Under the pieces are notes generated by a model. It was not told the DNA's origin. It did not search any database and saw nothing but the letters and a program-made list of their open reading frames with translations. A DNA stretch of 64,000 bases. Source: Vitrella brassicaformis. Its lineage: Eukaryota > Sar > Vitrellaceae. Positions 23,067 to 36,900 of the stretch are shown in pieces. Location: assembly GCA_001179505.1 (NCBI GenBank), contig CDMY01000947.1:150508-214507 (forward strand), written 5' to 3'. How positions within the stretch are numbered: position 1 is the first letter of the stretch; every line of letters begins with the position of its first letter. A program made the translations under genes and the position numbers.

Positions 23067-23307
23067 TGTGTGTGTGTCCGTCCATCTGCGCAGAAAGAAG
23101 AAAAGACAGGCACGGCACCTCCACGAAGAGTATAGACAGGGAGGGAGGGACGCAGGCGGCCACGGTCAAGCAGCAGGCATCCATCCATCCATCCATCCAT
23201 TCGTCTCGTTTGTCGCAAAACAAAACTGCCCCCCATCACATTACTCACACACACACACATGGATGTGTCAGCGGAAGGTGCTGGATGACAGGAGCACAGG
23301 CAGCCCG

Positions 23308-24943
23308 TCAGTCTTCGTAGTTTTGCGGCGCAGCTGCCTTCAGCTCTGGATACACACACTCACATAATAAACACGCCATGAGCACTGCACTGTCTGTGTC
23401 TGTCAATGTTGCCCCCCTGTCCAACGCACCTCTGTCATCGAGCACGAGCGAACGGATCTGCTCAAGCACCGATATGGGCGTGGCGGGCGACGATGACGTG
23501 CCGTCCGGATGCCCACCACCCCCACCACCACCAGCCTTCGCCCCCATGGCTGCCTCCGAAGACAACCCCCTGCCGGCTCTCCCGTGCCCCCCACGTCTCC
23601 CACCACACCGCATCTCGGGGAGCGACACCGCCCTGTAAGGCAACAGGGGACCCGGCACATCGACTTGACCGACATGGTCCCCAACTTCAGCAAGCGTAAG
23701 CACTCCTGGTGCCCGCGCAGGTGACGGTGCGGGTGAGTTGTACAGCACGACGCCCATAGTGGCCACGGGTGGGCCGGACGTTGGTGCGATGGCGATGGAT
23801 GGGTGGCGAGAGGGCGGGGCAGAGGGGCCGGGGAGGTCGGGAGGGGCGGGGTGGGGGAACGGGGTGCTTGGGATGGGGAGGGGCAGAGGGAGGGGGTGAA
23901 AGACCGGGGTGCTGTCAAGAACGGAAACACCAGGTCTGCGTAGGTAGAGAGAAACGACAAACAACAGGACGTTCATATATTCCGTCTTGCGTGGGGTGTT
24001 TGTTGGGGCTGCGTGCGTGTGTGTGTGGTGGGTACTCACCGCTCGTGGGCAGAGGCGGACGTGTCAATGTGTTGCTGCTGTGTGTCGCCTGTGTGTGGTT
24101 CATGCTGGCCATCGGTGTTGACATCTTCTTGCATGTCATCGAGGTGGTGCGCCCATTTGCAGCGGGGCCTGTAGCACCGACCCGCCAGCCAATCGTGGCA
24201 TACTTTGGTCTTCACGAAAAAGCTGATCGACATTCCAACACCGAACACGTGGATGGATGGATGGATGGCTGCAGACACCGATGCACATCGTCTTTTTTGT
24301 CACAAGTGATGGTTTCTACTTGGTGGTCCTCAGTGCGTCCTTTGAGTGGGCAAACGTACAGAAGGGGTTCCGACAGTTCTGCAACTGTGCGTGGTGCAAA
24401 GCAACAGGACACCCACAGAGAGATCCATGTGAAGCGGGCACGTGTGAGTGCATGTGTGCAGTTCACTCGGCTGACATACATCAGGGCAGAGTGACGTCCT
24501 TGAGAGGTCAGGCCGCTGCCTCAGCTCCCCCAGGCCATGGGCGAACCGGCACTGCGCACCCCACGTGCAACGACCCGCCTGATGCCACTTACCTATACAC
24601 ACACACACCGCACACACACACAGAGCATCCACAATGTGTCTGAGTGGCGCTCGCAATGCTCACATAATCTGGTCTTGCGCAGCTGTTCCTCGAATCTGCT
24701 GCGATTGGTCTCGATGATGCCCGCCGGTCCTCTGCGTCTGTTGCCCTCCCACCGCTGCATCGAGAAGGGCCTGGGCGGGTCGCATGGCGCCGGCACGGGC
24801 CCAGGCAGATGCCCAGGGAACTGAGGAGGGAAGCCAGGCTGCCCGAACTGAACCAAACACACACATGAAGTCCAGCATACCACACACAAACAGACATCTC
24901 CTCTCTGTTAAGGCTCCTTCCTTTGACCCACCTGGTTCTGCAT
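23308..24943 (-). CDS. Triple CCCH zinc-finger protein
   Basis: The start is a tiny exon at 24943-24932 (MQNQ). Exons follow at 24847-24664, about 24590-24485, about 24378-24320, about 24229-24042, about 23938-23430, and a last exon ending with TGA at 23308-23310. Finger 1 spans a splice junction and reads C-x7-C-x5-C-x3-H (CKWHQAGRCTWGAQCRFAH). Finger 2 reads C-x3-C-x4-C-x3-H (CPDNCRNPFCTFAH). Finger 3 reads C-x7-C-x4-C-x3-H (CHDWLAGRCYRPRCKWAH). The second and third are one residue short of the usual spacing. The C-terminal half is Pro/Gly-rich with a short helix (PISVLEQIRSLVLDD). CCCH arrays usually bind single-stranded RNA and act in mRNA processing or decay. The precise target is unknown. 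It faces the RCC1-like gene across 297 bp. Confidence 0.75.
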
Positions 24944-25240
24944 TTATGTCAGCGGCGTGGTGGTGCGGTGGGCGGTGAACGCACTTGCCTCCATCCTCAT
25001 GTGTGTCGCCGATATCACCATCATCACGCTGCAGACTGAGCTCTCGTCGTCAGTTCTCGTTCTTTCATCGCTCACAACGAAACAAGTGACGCATTCCCCA
25101 GTGCACTCCCCTCGGGCGTAGCATCACAAACACAAAGAGAAGGAAGAGAACGCAGTGGTGTTCGAGCCAATTTGCTTCGAGCGTCGAGACGATCGGGGGG
25201 TCGTGGGCCGAGACGGAGAGCAACCACTGCCAGTGGCATC

Positions 25241-27517
25241 ATGGCGCAGGCGGCGAATTTCTACGTGTGGGGCGCGGCGCCATGGCAGGGGGATCCGGCG
25301 ATGTACGCGCCGAATCTCGTGCAGGTGCTGGATGCCGACATTGCCGGGGTACACTTTGGCCCCTCCTTCAGTGTGGCGTTCACCGAGGATGGTCGGCTCT
25401 ATTCGTGGGGGGAGGACCACAGTGGTCAGCAGGCAGGCAGGGAGGGAGGGAGGGAGGGAGAGAGAGAGAGGAGTCACCAATGCATTGATTGCATCATGCT
25501 CTGCACTGCAGGGTGCCTCGGCATCGGCACACGTAAGACACTCGCCAAAGAGCCCACCGCAATCAAAGGCATCCCACAGGATGAACGAGTCGTTGGCCTG
25601 GTACGTCCCTCCCTTTATGTACTCATCTCTCCCATCTATGCATCTCGATTTCCTTCTGTCTCTTCTCTCCTTATCAATGCAGACTGGCGGGACCGATTTC
25701 GTGCTGGCATGGTCGGACAAGGGATCCGTCTTTTCGTGGGGCGACAATGCCTTCGGTCAGCTGGGCTCCGGAAACCAGGCGCAACGATTCGAGCCGAAAA
25801 AAGTTGGCCTTTTGGAGCGAGAAATTATCACGCAGGTGAAGGGAGAGAAGGCTGTGGGCTTCTCGTTGCGTGCCTATCGTGCGTGTGCATATGATGCAGA
25901 TAATTGTGGCGGCGGGGTGGTCATGTTTCGCCTTGGCGGAGAGTGGGATGGTATACGCGTGGGGCGGCAATGTCCACAACGAGCTGGGGCTGAACAGATC
26001 GGATGACCGCGTCTTGAGGCCAGAGCCTGTGCTGGCCATGAAGGGCAGGAGAATCAGGTAGGCCACTGACTGGGGGGTGTTGGTCATATGTGTCCGGCTC
26101 TTGATTCGCCTTGGTACCCTTCCTCTGTCTTAGAAAGATCGAAGGCCACAATGGCAGTATTGTGGCATATGTCTCCTCCAAACCATCAGAGAGCCACCAA
26201 GCACCCCAATTGGTGGCTTCTCCAGTCTCAGCCCAGAGCGCATCACTGCTGCCGTCATTCACCAGAGACATCGAAGTCTTCGTAAGAACCACTCCTGCAC
26301 ACGAATGCATCGCGTCTTGCATTGTCTGCCTGTCTATGCCGGTGCATTCAGTGGGGAGTCGACCTGATGCGAAGAGTCCTGGACGAGATGGCCGAATGGT
26401 GGTCTCGGGTGCTCGAAATCCGACACGGGGAGCCTTCACCGAGTGCCATCGACGCATCGGGCGGAAGCATCCATCTCCTTGGGCACGAGCCCACATCAGA
26501 CGACCTCGACCAATTCGCGTCAGAAAGCCAGCTGCTGCGGGCCGCGGAGGACCTGTCAACCCTGACACGGGCGGTGCTCGACCAGATGAGGGAACTGGAG
26601 CACTCGGCCACGCTCAAGTTCCTGCTCGCGGTCATGCTGGATGACATCCGGCTGAGACACGAGAAGATCGACCGCATACTTGCCACACGACGGCTCGTCG
26701 ACGCCAAGACGGATCTGCAAGGCATTGTGGACCAGGCAGAGATGAGTGGTGATGATTACCTGGAGGGAAGATACGACACCGATAGCCAGCTGAGGAGACT
26801 GGAGCAGGCGTCGCGAGTGACTGAAGCCGCCCTTCATAATGTCAGGACCGCGCCGGCGCCTGATCTGTTCTCGCAAGAGCTGCAGCTTGCCGTCATGGAG
26901 TCCCTGGAGAAAGGCCTGCAGCTGAATGAGACCCACGCGCAGCTCATCAAGACAGCTGGCAGCAGGAGGCAGGAAAGACAAGGACGACGAAGGCAGTCTC
27001 AGCGACACGGCTCATCTTCCATGAGAAGGGACAGCGACGCCGGCAACACAGCTGCAGGCGATGGACAAGTCGCGATCGACGTGTATGAGGATGTCTCTGC
27101 CCTCAAGCCCGTTGCGCGTCGGTGGCAGGCGCTGAAGGGTTTCAGCTTGGGAAGGCTGTGTCTCGAGTGCGAGAGGAATCGATACGATTACGGAAACGAT
27201 GAGGTGAATACGCATACACACACACATACACATCAGCTGCCCCTCTCTATGGATGGATGTATGTGCCTTCCTTCGCACACATACAGGAGTTCCTTGCCTT
27301 TCTGGTTCGGCAGAGCGACGCCAAGATCGACAAAACCCTTCGGCTCGACCGAGACCAACTGCTGTCGAGGAGCTGTCTCGCCCCTTCACTTGTTTACGAC
27401 TTGCTGCTGGAGAACGGGGAGTTGAGGAAAATGGCAAATGCATACCAGCTGAGGGTCTATGTCCTCGACAAGGGCAGGAGACGGCAGGGCAGCGGCAGCA
27501 GCGGGAGCAGTAAGTGA
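25241..27517 (+). CDS. RCC1-like beta-propeller protein with helical C-terminus
   Basis: Seven exons: 25241-25424, 25512-25600, 25683-25835, 25900-26057, 26134-26281, 26352-27203 and 27287-27517, together 604 residues. The start is ATG 25241 (MAQAANFYVWGAA). Residues 1-190 contain RCC1 repeats: YSWGEDHSG, LGIGTRKTL, VFSWGDNAFGQLGSGN, VAAGWSCFALAESGMVYAWG and NELGL. Only about three or four blades are clear, fewer than the seven of a full RCC1 propeller. The rest (about 245-604) is charged and helical with likely coiled coil (e.g. LRLDRDQLLSR, LENGELRKMANAY) and a basic QERQGRRRQSQR segment. RCC1 folds serve as GTPase exchange factors or chromatin/ubiquitin adaptors. With a partial propeller I would not claim Ran exchange activity. 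Confidence 0.75.
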
Positions 27518-28441
27518 ATCGCCGTCAAGACAAAGGGCTTAGGCGGAGTAGGTGTCTCTGAGACTATTGTGGGAATGCAGCTGTGCTCTGCTGTGCGTAG
27601 GACTGTGTGTAGGATAGACGCCATTTGGGTCGTGTCATCACTGACTGATCAATGAGTGAGTGAGTGAGTTGAAGTCGACAAATAAGTCGTGTCCGAATGA
27701 CACACCCACACACACACCCACACCTGAGGGTATACATTGCAAGCCAACGTCCTGTGCGCATGACCTCTCCAGAAGAGACAAACAAGAGACATGCCTGCCT
27801 GGCAAAAATTGAATTAATGCTGCTGGGGGCCGCAAAACAAGCCACACACCGCCCAGCCACACATTCGGGGGGACGCAGGCAGCAAGGAGACAGACACAAG
27901 GTATGATGGATGAAGAAGGCAAAGAGAGAAAGAAAGAGAGAGAGAGGGAGGAGGGAGGGAGAGAGAGACTGGACCGACCGCCATTGCTAATGCTCGTTGC
28001 TCGGGGCCAATTGGCCCTCACGTCAATAAAGACACAACCCCACGGCGCCCCCAAGCTCTTGCCTCTTGCTTGCCATGTGTGCGCCCTCCCTCCGTGGGCT
28101 GGCCAAAGGCATCTATCTCTGTCTGCCCGTCGATTTGGGTACCCAACGAGAGAGGCAATCCCGCAGGCAGACAGGAAGACGCCCGAATTATTGCCCTCAT
28201 CAGTCAGGCAGCCAGGCAAGGAGGGAGGGACGGGGCAGGAAGGGAGCAAGGCCTAGTAAGCTAAGCTACCCATCGATCGACCCGACCACCGGTCAACAAA
28301 CACACACACGCCAAGCGACAAAGACACACACAAGGCAGGCAGGCAGGCAGGCAGATAAATAAACGAGCTTTCACAGCTCGATCCAACACGCGAAAAAACA
28401 CCCATTCATCTATCCCTCCCTCCTCCCCGCCCATCGTCTGT
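27518..28441. other. Intergenic region, no gene seen
   Basis: Space between convergent genes, with GTGA (about 27655-27668), GGCA (about 28335-28353) and GA-rich runs. A 200-residue open frame on the minus strand (27638-28249) is low-complexity Ser/Leu and unsupported. Confidence 0.5.
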
Positions 28442-30884
28442 CTATCTGGGTGGCGCCGTCATCTCCACCCCTGTGTGGGAGTGGGAGGGGGGAGGGGGCG
28501 CAATCCCACCATCGCCAAAGTCGCAATCCAATTCTAATCTTTCCTCGTCGCTCAGCAGCTGCTGGTAGCCGTATACGCGCGACGGCGTCGGCGCCACGTA
28601 GCTGCCGGCCCGCCCCGTCCTCAACTCGTACTGCAGCCTGTTTCTCTCTGCCCGCTTCCTCCGCTGAAACATGACCGCAACAGCCACCAGCAGACCCACC
28701 ACTATCAGCACCGTCGACAGGATGACCGCCGTGGACAGACTGTGGTGGTGGGTGGCGCGGTGGTGGTCACTGCTGCTGCTGCTGGGGCCTGTGTGTGGGA
28801 CGTCCGGCATGTGCAGGGAGGGGGCTCTCTTGAGGGATGGCCCCAGGCTGCTCTGAGAAGACGGAGAGACGGGGGGCGGGATGTCCTCGGCCGGCGCAAG
28901 AGGCTCCTCAGGAGCCACCACTGGCTTGGCCACAGCAGCACTTGCATCATCTTGGCCAAACTCGACAGGCTCGTAGGCGTATGAGAGCCGCCGTCTGGGG
29001 TACTTGGCGACGACGTTGACTCGCCATCTGCCGGTGGGGTCGATGTCAGAACCTCCGTCTGACATCCAGTCTGTCGGCAGGGGGTGGTAGGTGACGCCAT
29101 GGGGCACGGGGTTCCACTTGACTGTCCTGCCGCTGTGCTGCGTGGTGTGGGCCTCCTCGTACAGGCCGCACGCCGTCGTCCCGTCGGACCGCATCTCACC
29201 GATCTTGCCCCAAAACAGCTACAAAGACAGACAAGGAAGACGTTGGTTGGTGGGTTCCTGTGTTGTGTCTGGGTGTTTGCCGGTCTCTCCCACCTCGTAG
29301 ATGACGTCCTCGGGCTCGGCTTCCCTCCCGTCTCTTGCGACGATGTCATCGCTACAGCCTGACGTACTTGACGGCTCCAGCTTGGCCACACGAAGCTTCT
29401 CCCACTCAACTGCAGACATCAGCATCACACCACACCACACCACACCACACCACACACCCACAGAGAGCGTCAGACGGCGTCGTCCCTCCTTGTCTATCGC
29501 TCGCTGACCCGCCACCCGGCCATTTACCTTTGACTTCGGTGGATGAAGGCTCCCTGGTGACTCGAACCTTTGGCGACGATGCGCCGAGGCAGTGGACGTC
29601 CGTGATGTCCTCCACGAGCAGGATGAAGCTGCCGTGGTCCGCTGCCGGCGACTGGCTGGGGTGGTCTCGCCAACTCACACCCAGGTACTTGGCCTGGTCG
29701 ACAGGGATGACCGCTGATGTGGTGTTGCGGTCCAGGGTGACGGCATGTGACGCCTGGTCCCCCTCCAGCACCTGCGCCATGGTCGACCCGCCCCGCAGCT
29801 CAGCGTCGCCCAGACACACCTCGAACCGCACCATCATCTTCTCGGGCATCGCTGCTGTGGATGCAGCCCCTCGCCTCTGCGTCGAGGCGGGGGGCAGCAC
29901 CCGGTATGTCCACCTGGCCCCTCTGTCCACCTTGCCCATGCTCGGCTCGTGAAAGGGCAGAGGCGTTCCCTGCCTCTGTGAGTGCGCCCTCAAGGCGACA
30001 GTGATGTCCTTGTTGCGCTCGGACGACACGGTTCCCACATACTGGCAGGTGGGAGAGGGTGTGGAAGAAACCGGCCCGTCAATGATGGACACGAGCTGGT
30101 TTGCGCTGTTGACCCACCCCTTGAAGTCGTGGCTTGTCGAGTTGGGCACCCGGTCGAATGGCCGGCCGGAAAGCTTCTCGTCCGTGCGGCATCCGGTGAT
30201 GAATAGCTTGATGTCGATATTGCCAGGCGAGTCGGCGTCATACGGCACGTCTGCCGTGAAGGTCACCTGGCCCGATCCGATGCCGGGCGATCTGCGTGCG
30301 GTAAAGATGAAGTGGAAGGGCTCACGAGCCTTGAGAGGGAACTCCACGGCCTGGCCGCCGTCAGGTACGCGGAAGAGGCCACCGCTGCTGCCAACCTCCA
30401 CCGAGTAGAGCTCGTCAATGTCCATCAAGGACTCATCCCCCGCCTGTGTGCAGTGTTAGTGTTAGGGATGAGTGATGGGTTTCTCACGCAGTCACACTGC
30501 ACTGACCTGCTCGTCAACATCGATGTAGAAGTAGAGCGCGCCTCGTGGCTTGGCCTGCCGGGCGGACCAACTACATGACATGAGAAAGGCAGCAGAGCAG
30601 CCGTGGTAGGGTAAGGTAGGGTAGGTGGGCGGAATGAGTGCCTTCCTTTTCTCTGGATCTCTGTGTGTGTGCTTACGGGACGACTAGTGCCAGGATGGTC
30701 TCGTCACTGAATGGTGCGAAGGGCTGCAGCATGGTCCCCTTGCAAGGGTCCCCGTGGTCCTCACCGCAGCCCGTCAGATAGCTGCCGTCAGCCGCACTCA
30801 CGTTGCTGCTCAAACCTGCACCCCACCACCACACACACCCACACACACAGGGAGAGAGAGAGAGAGAGCAAGGACATGTGCGTG

Positions 30885-30919
<35 letters not shown>

Positions 30920-33900
30920 CCAGGCCAGCAACATACATACCGGCGTAGACGTTTTTGACTCTGGCAAGGTTGCTGGTGGACATCATCATGAGATCCACAT
31001 CGGCGAGTGGGTTGTCGACAAAGACCATGATCCGTCTGCTGGTGGCCAGCATGGCCGCGTCCATCTCCACCTCCCTGTCCAGGTCCAGCACTATCGGCAT
31101 CTTCTCACGACGACCACCACCCCCGCCCTCGGTCGCGTCATGCGGCACCTCCAACGCCAGGATGGAGAAATCAGCTGCCATGGGGCTGACCTCAGCACTG
31201 AACACGCCGATGACGATCTGGCAGTCTTGTGAGGTGCTGCTGCTGCTTGTGGTTGTGCTTGTGCCGGGGGATGGGGCCATCTCCTGCAGCATCCGCCGAG
31301 TGATCCGCCGCATTGGGAGGGTCCTTGTGCGGAAAGGGGTGGCGCTAAGGGGGCGGGCTAGACGTCGTCGCGTTCTTCTTTTTCTGGTTGGTGGCGGTTT
31401 GCCGCTGCATGTGTCTGAGACGTTCCATCGGATCTCGTAGTTGCCCCTGTCTGTCTGAGTGGCGGGGATGTTGTGGGACTGGTCGTCTGTAGGGGTGGGC
31501 AGGGCCACCTTGCCCTGGCCTGCATTGGCCACGACATTATTGACATCACCTGTTTGTAAATGACATACCCCACACACACAGACAGAAGGAATCAATCGTA
31601 CCAAAGCGCACGTGGCAACGGGTGTGGTGCCGCCCGAACCGCCTGGGTGTCTGTCTTGCTCACTAACTAACCGTTGAATATGGAGACAACGATGAAGACC
31701 TCCGTGTTGTCGGGGCCGTCCTGCAGGTCACCGTCATAGCTGTAGGCGTAGTACTGAGGCGCATCGAACGACAACACCTGGACACCTCCACACGCACACG
31801 ACACCCACCTAAATGTTCGCCTATTCATGTCTTCGTGTGGTCCCCTTGTGTGTGTGTTAGTGGCTGATTGATTTGATTACCTCTCCCTCGACAGTGTTTC
31901 CCTCAGTCAGTGTCTCCACCGTGGCATTGTCGCCCCGGCTGGCCGTCACACGGAGGCTGAACGAACAGGCGTCGCCATCGCCCAACGAATCGTCATACAC
32001 CTAAGCACAAGACAGACAGACAGACAGACAAGGGCAGACAAGACAAGGGCGGACATCAATCACTCCACTCAGAGCAATTCCTTTCCCCCCACCCCCAACC
32101 CCCCCTCACCTCTAGCACAAACATGCCCGGCTTGACGCGCTGGTCCGCCTGTGTGATGAGCTGCACGTCTTGGCTGTCGGGATAGCCCACTGTCTGGGCG
32201 CCTTCATCTGTATCCCCAGCATTAGCACCTCCCGTGGTGTCCTTGGTGTCCTTGGCCTTGGTGCCGGGGAAGTGTATTCTGACTGAGGGGCTGCACTCCT
32301 CGGCCGACAGCTTGACCGACACTCCTGGGACCACCTTCTTGCCATACAGGTAAAAGCGATACCTGAGAGGAAGGAAGCGCCACACCGCATCGCATGCACA
32401 ATTCTTTCGATGCATCCATTGTCCTCCCTCCTCACTTTTCATGGGTCTGCCCCATGAGCATGCCTCGCTGCGGCAGCCCTTCCTGCACCAAGATGCCCAG
32501 ATCCATCAGCTCGGGGCCACCCGCCCCACAACAAGCACCACCAGCAGCACCGGGCTGCCCCGAGCCACCGGCGTCCACGCCAGCAGCGGTGAAGACGACG
32601 GAGAACTCCGACTGCTCGAAGCCATACACTTGGATTAGCAGCATGCAGTCTGGCGTGTTGGCGCCCTTGCCGCACTGGGCCCTCTCACGGTCGGCCTGCA
32701 GACAATAAATACGGTGGATGAACCAACCAACAGCATACATACTCATGTGTGTGTTGCGAGTGATTGAGAGAGGGGGCGGGCAGTTGTCTGTCACTGACCT
32801 TGAGCTGTTCCGTCGAGAGAGTGACGGCCTCGTCCCCGAGGGCGTGGAGTGACTTGTGCACGGTGGCCTGGTCGGTGTCCTTGAGAGAGCCAAGGCCGCC
32901 GGTGCCGTCTTTCAGCACGCTCGATGACACCACCATGACATACAAGTCGGGGTCGCCCGTCTTGGGGGTCACTGCACACGAAGGGAGACACACGGATCCA
33001 CCGATAGATGAGGGTGGGGATATGTGTATGTGTTGTGTTGTGTGCGTGTGTGGTCACCTTTGACGTTGATTTCGTCCTCGAACGCCTCCTTGCTGAGTGT
33101 GGCCGTGAACAAGGCGCTGCCCGACTGGAGCGTCTTGCCCTCCTGAGGCTCGAAGGGCTCCAGCTCTGTCGGCTTGCCGTCCTGACCCACACACACCCAC
33201 ACACACGTAGACACACACACATGCCATCCCTTCCTTCGCCCCTCCCTACGTGTGGGTGGGTGGCACCCCCCACTTACGGCAAGGTTGGCTTCAATGGTGA
33301 ATGCGGTGTCCCTATACCCCAGGACGGCGATGTAGTAGACGCACTCGCCCTTCTTGTCGATGACGTCCTTGTTGCAGTACTTGCGGTGTGCGGGGTCGTC
33401 CGCCGGGATGAACACCACGTCACTCCCGAACTGGTCGCTCGAAAACACCTCGGGATCGCCCGTGCGCAGCTTCGGCTCGAAGCCAACGTACAGGTCGGCA
33501 TCGCCCGCTATGACTGATACATACACGGGAACACACACACACACACGAGTGGATGGCGGCGGTTGTTCGTATGTGTGCGCGGTGCTGTGGGGTTGGGGGA
33601 AGGGCTACTTACTTGTGAGGCTGACGGTGAGGTGGTGGTCGATGTCGGCCGATGCGAGGCGGAAGAAGAGGACTTCCTCCTCCTCGATCGTGCCGAACAG
33701 AGGCACACCCTCGGCCAACAGCATGACATCACTATCGCTGCTGCCCATCAGATTGAACGCTATCTGATAAGAACCACACACACACACGCACACAGACGGT
33801 TGAATGAGCAATCACTGTGGTCTCGTCCTCCCCCTCTCTCACTCACCCTCTCTGCCGTGGCGTTTGTGTTTCCCTCCGTCTGCACGGGCTTCAATGGCGT

Positions 33901-36900
33901 AACTGAAATCATGTAGCTCCCCCTCATGACAGCCCTCGGGTCATCCCCCTCCACCACCAGCAGCGGCGCCAGCCCCAGCTCCTCTTCCTCCTCCCTGCTG
34001 GGCCACGTGTGGTTCTTCCGAGTCGGCACCGACAGATGCATCGCCTCCAGCTTGTCGCTGTCCTTCAACACGTCCTCTGGGATGGCATTGGCCCATATGG
34101 CCAGCTGCTTGCCGCCCAGAGCTGTGAGAACGAACTGCAGGGGCCGCATCAGACGCTTGGACTCGAAGTGCACCGGAAAGAGGAACACGGCCCGGTAGTC
34201 GGGGCTATCGGGGTCGGTGGACACCTCCCCCCGAACCGTCACCCCGTCCGCCAGCTTGACGGCGCCGTCAAGTGCGTCGAGGAACGAGGCAGCGTCCTTC
34301 TGCTGGCCTTTCTTGAGGGTAGCGGAGATGTCGTAATCACTGGGGCCGGATGGGGAGAGCACCTGGATGTACCAGAGGCCGGTGACATTGGCGGCATCGT
34401 GGGCTGGGTCGATGGGCGTGTGGAAGACCATTGTGGGGTAGACACGAGAGTCGAATGGGAGCGGAGTCTCTCGCTGGTCCCACTCTCCGACCTTCTTATC
34501 GGCCTCTGCAACTACTGCCGTGCCACTGGGTGTGGTCCGTGTGACGGTGAACTGAGGCTCGCCGCTGACAGGGGAGAGCGCCACCTCGAGGCTGGCGTTG
34601 CCGGTCATTCCCTCGAGCATCTCACTCACAATGGGGTAGACGAACAGAGCACTCCCATTGCTGTCGAGGTGGCCGCTGAAGGGCACGCCGCTCTGCAGAC
34701 TCACCGCCCCATCAACACCACCACCACCAGCAGCATTAGAGCTAGAGGAGTTGTTCTTGTTGACGTGTTGCTGTTGTGTGATGGTGAGTTGGAAGTCTGA
34801 GGTGACGTTGGAGGTGAGGAGGATGGCGTAGTACGAGTGTGGCTCGGGCCGCAGCGGGGTGGCGGCCATGTAGGAGCGTGGCTCGGGGCCCTGCTGGCTG
34901 GCGTCCAGCTGGAAGTTGCGGACATCGCACGATGCACCGCCGTCGAAGAATTTCTGCCAAGGGAGGGCATCAATCACAGACACGTGTGGGTGGGTATGTG
35001 GGCAGCTGAGATGCGAGTGCCTGTGCGTACGTAGCATGTTTGTGAGTCGAACGGCTGGGTGTCGGATCCGCATCGTATCGCACACAGACTGGTGTGGTTG
35101 CCGCCCTGCCGAAGAGGGAGCCAGCCACACAGCACCACACACATGGCACACATTGTGTGGGGGCCGTTTTGGTGTTGTGCTGTGCACTGCAGCGGACCTC
35201 ATCATCGAGCTGCATGACGAGTGGCTGTGGGTCGTCGCTCGGCACTCGAGTGAAGAAGACCATCGACTGAGACTCGTCCACCGAACCCACCTGCACCCAC
35301 ACACACCAGATATAACAGAGGGGTGGAATGAATCGCCATTAATGTGAAGCATCCGCCTGGCCTGTCTGTCCACGAGTGTCTGTCTGTCTGTCTTGTCTGT
35401 CTGTGTGACCTGTTGTAGGTTGGGCATGAGTCCCACAAACGGTGGGATGCCTGGCGTGTTCTCCACAACGAGAAGCGAGAAGGCGGCAAAGGTGTGGGCC
35501 GTCACGCCAATGTGATACCTGAACACGAACAAGACAGACAGCAGGGGGCGAGTGTCTGCATGCTGTGTCTGCAGCGTCGTTCGTTTGGTCGTCGCAGACC
35601 ATCCTGTGGGCTTTGCCCTCCTGAGTAGGCCTTCCTTTGGAATGGTGACGCGGTGTGGACCCACGCTGTGAGACTCCCAGTGCTGAGTCGAATCCTACAC
35701 ACACATACACACACATGACGTGAGATGCCCCCATACGAGAGCATACACCAGCCTGCTTCTCTCTCTCACTTTGCCTGGTATCGGGAGTGCCGTGCCGACA
35801 TCAGGGGCGACGGCGATGTCCGTCTGGCCAGTGAAGGGCGTCAGGAACACTCGAGCGGCTGCCATGGCCACAGAGACATAAAGCGATTGATCCGGCGGAC
35901 GTGGATGGAAGGAGTGAATCTGCCTACGTGCATCAGGGTTGGTGAGCGTGACGCGGAAGAACGCCGTCTGGCCGCGGGGCACCGCAGCAAAGTGGGGCTT
36001 GTTGACCTCGATGGGCGTCTGAATGAGAACCAGGACACGACACACGCCAAGTGGTATGCGGCTGACGGATGAACAGTCCCTCTGTCTTTGTGTGTGTGTG
36101 TGTGCAGGTGTGATGGTACGAGTGCGTCAGGTACGGTGACGTCGACAACTACATTGGCAGGCCTGTGGCCGGTCTTCTTCATCACTGTCACGTAATAACG
36201 GCCCTTCTCTGTCGGACATACATCACGTCCACACAACAGATAGATAGATACACGACAACACACACACATGGAAGCAGAGCAGCATGATCGACGGGCGGCC
36301 ATGCATATCGTTGTGTGTGAGCCGACCTCTCTTGGTGGATGCCACCTGGCCGTTGAGCCATCCTACTTCAGTCGACAAAGCGTTGCTACTACTGCAGTGC
36401 ACACACGTGTACACAGGCAGACAGACAGCTATGAGGTGAGATCGTCTCATTGTTGCTGTGTGTGGGTCGTGCCTGTCGGATGCGTTGCTGGCGAGTGTGG
36501 GGCTGTCTTTGTAGACGGCCATACTCACAGCATCTTCCTCACCACCAGACGGATACACACTCTGAATCAACACACACATGATTGAATGTCGGTGATAGTA
36601 TCACCGTGTGTGTGTTGGTTTGGCGTACGAAAGAGAGTCTCGCATCATTCTTGGATGCCCCGGCAGCGGCACATGCATCGTCGCATACGAAGACCAGCTG
36701 CAGGGGGCTGCCGCCCTCGATAATGGCCTCCGTCGAGTCACACGTCAGCTCCCCAGCCGACGATGATGAGCTCTCACTGTCACTGCTGTTAGTGTTGACG
36801 CTGCCATTGACGCACTGCACAGGTGAGAAGAAGGAAATCGATGGATCTATCGATCGATGCATGAGGGGTTTGGTTGCTGTGCCGTTGTCCTCTTCAGTGA

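Larger units (their letters stand above)
20490..23307. other. Gene-poor microsatellite tract
   Basis: No coding exon is supported in nearly 2.8 kb, the longest gene-free stretch here. It is packed with tetranucleotide arrays (GATG, CCAT, GGCA, AGTG, CAGA) and a CT run. The phrase GCGCAGAAAGAA occurs three times between 22997 and 23100. It lies between the convergent 3' ends of the acetyltransferase and CCCH genes. Long read-through frames exist on both strands but are repeat-driven and lack splice logic. Confidence 0.5.

Noticed and set aside
20490-23307. CRISPR-like arrays from spaced short repeats
   Set aside because: Repeats are simple tetranucleotides without unique spacers of constant length, and the genome is eukaryotic.
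27638-28249. 203-residue minus frame
   Set aside because: Low-complexity Ser/Leu translation of GA/CT-rich DNA without splice or motif support.
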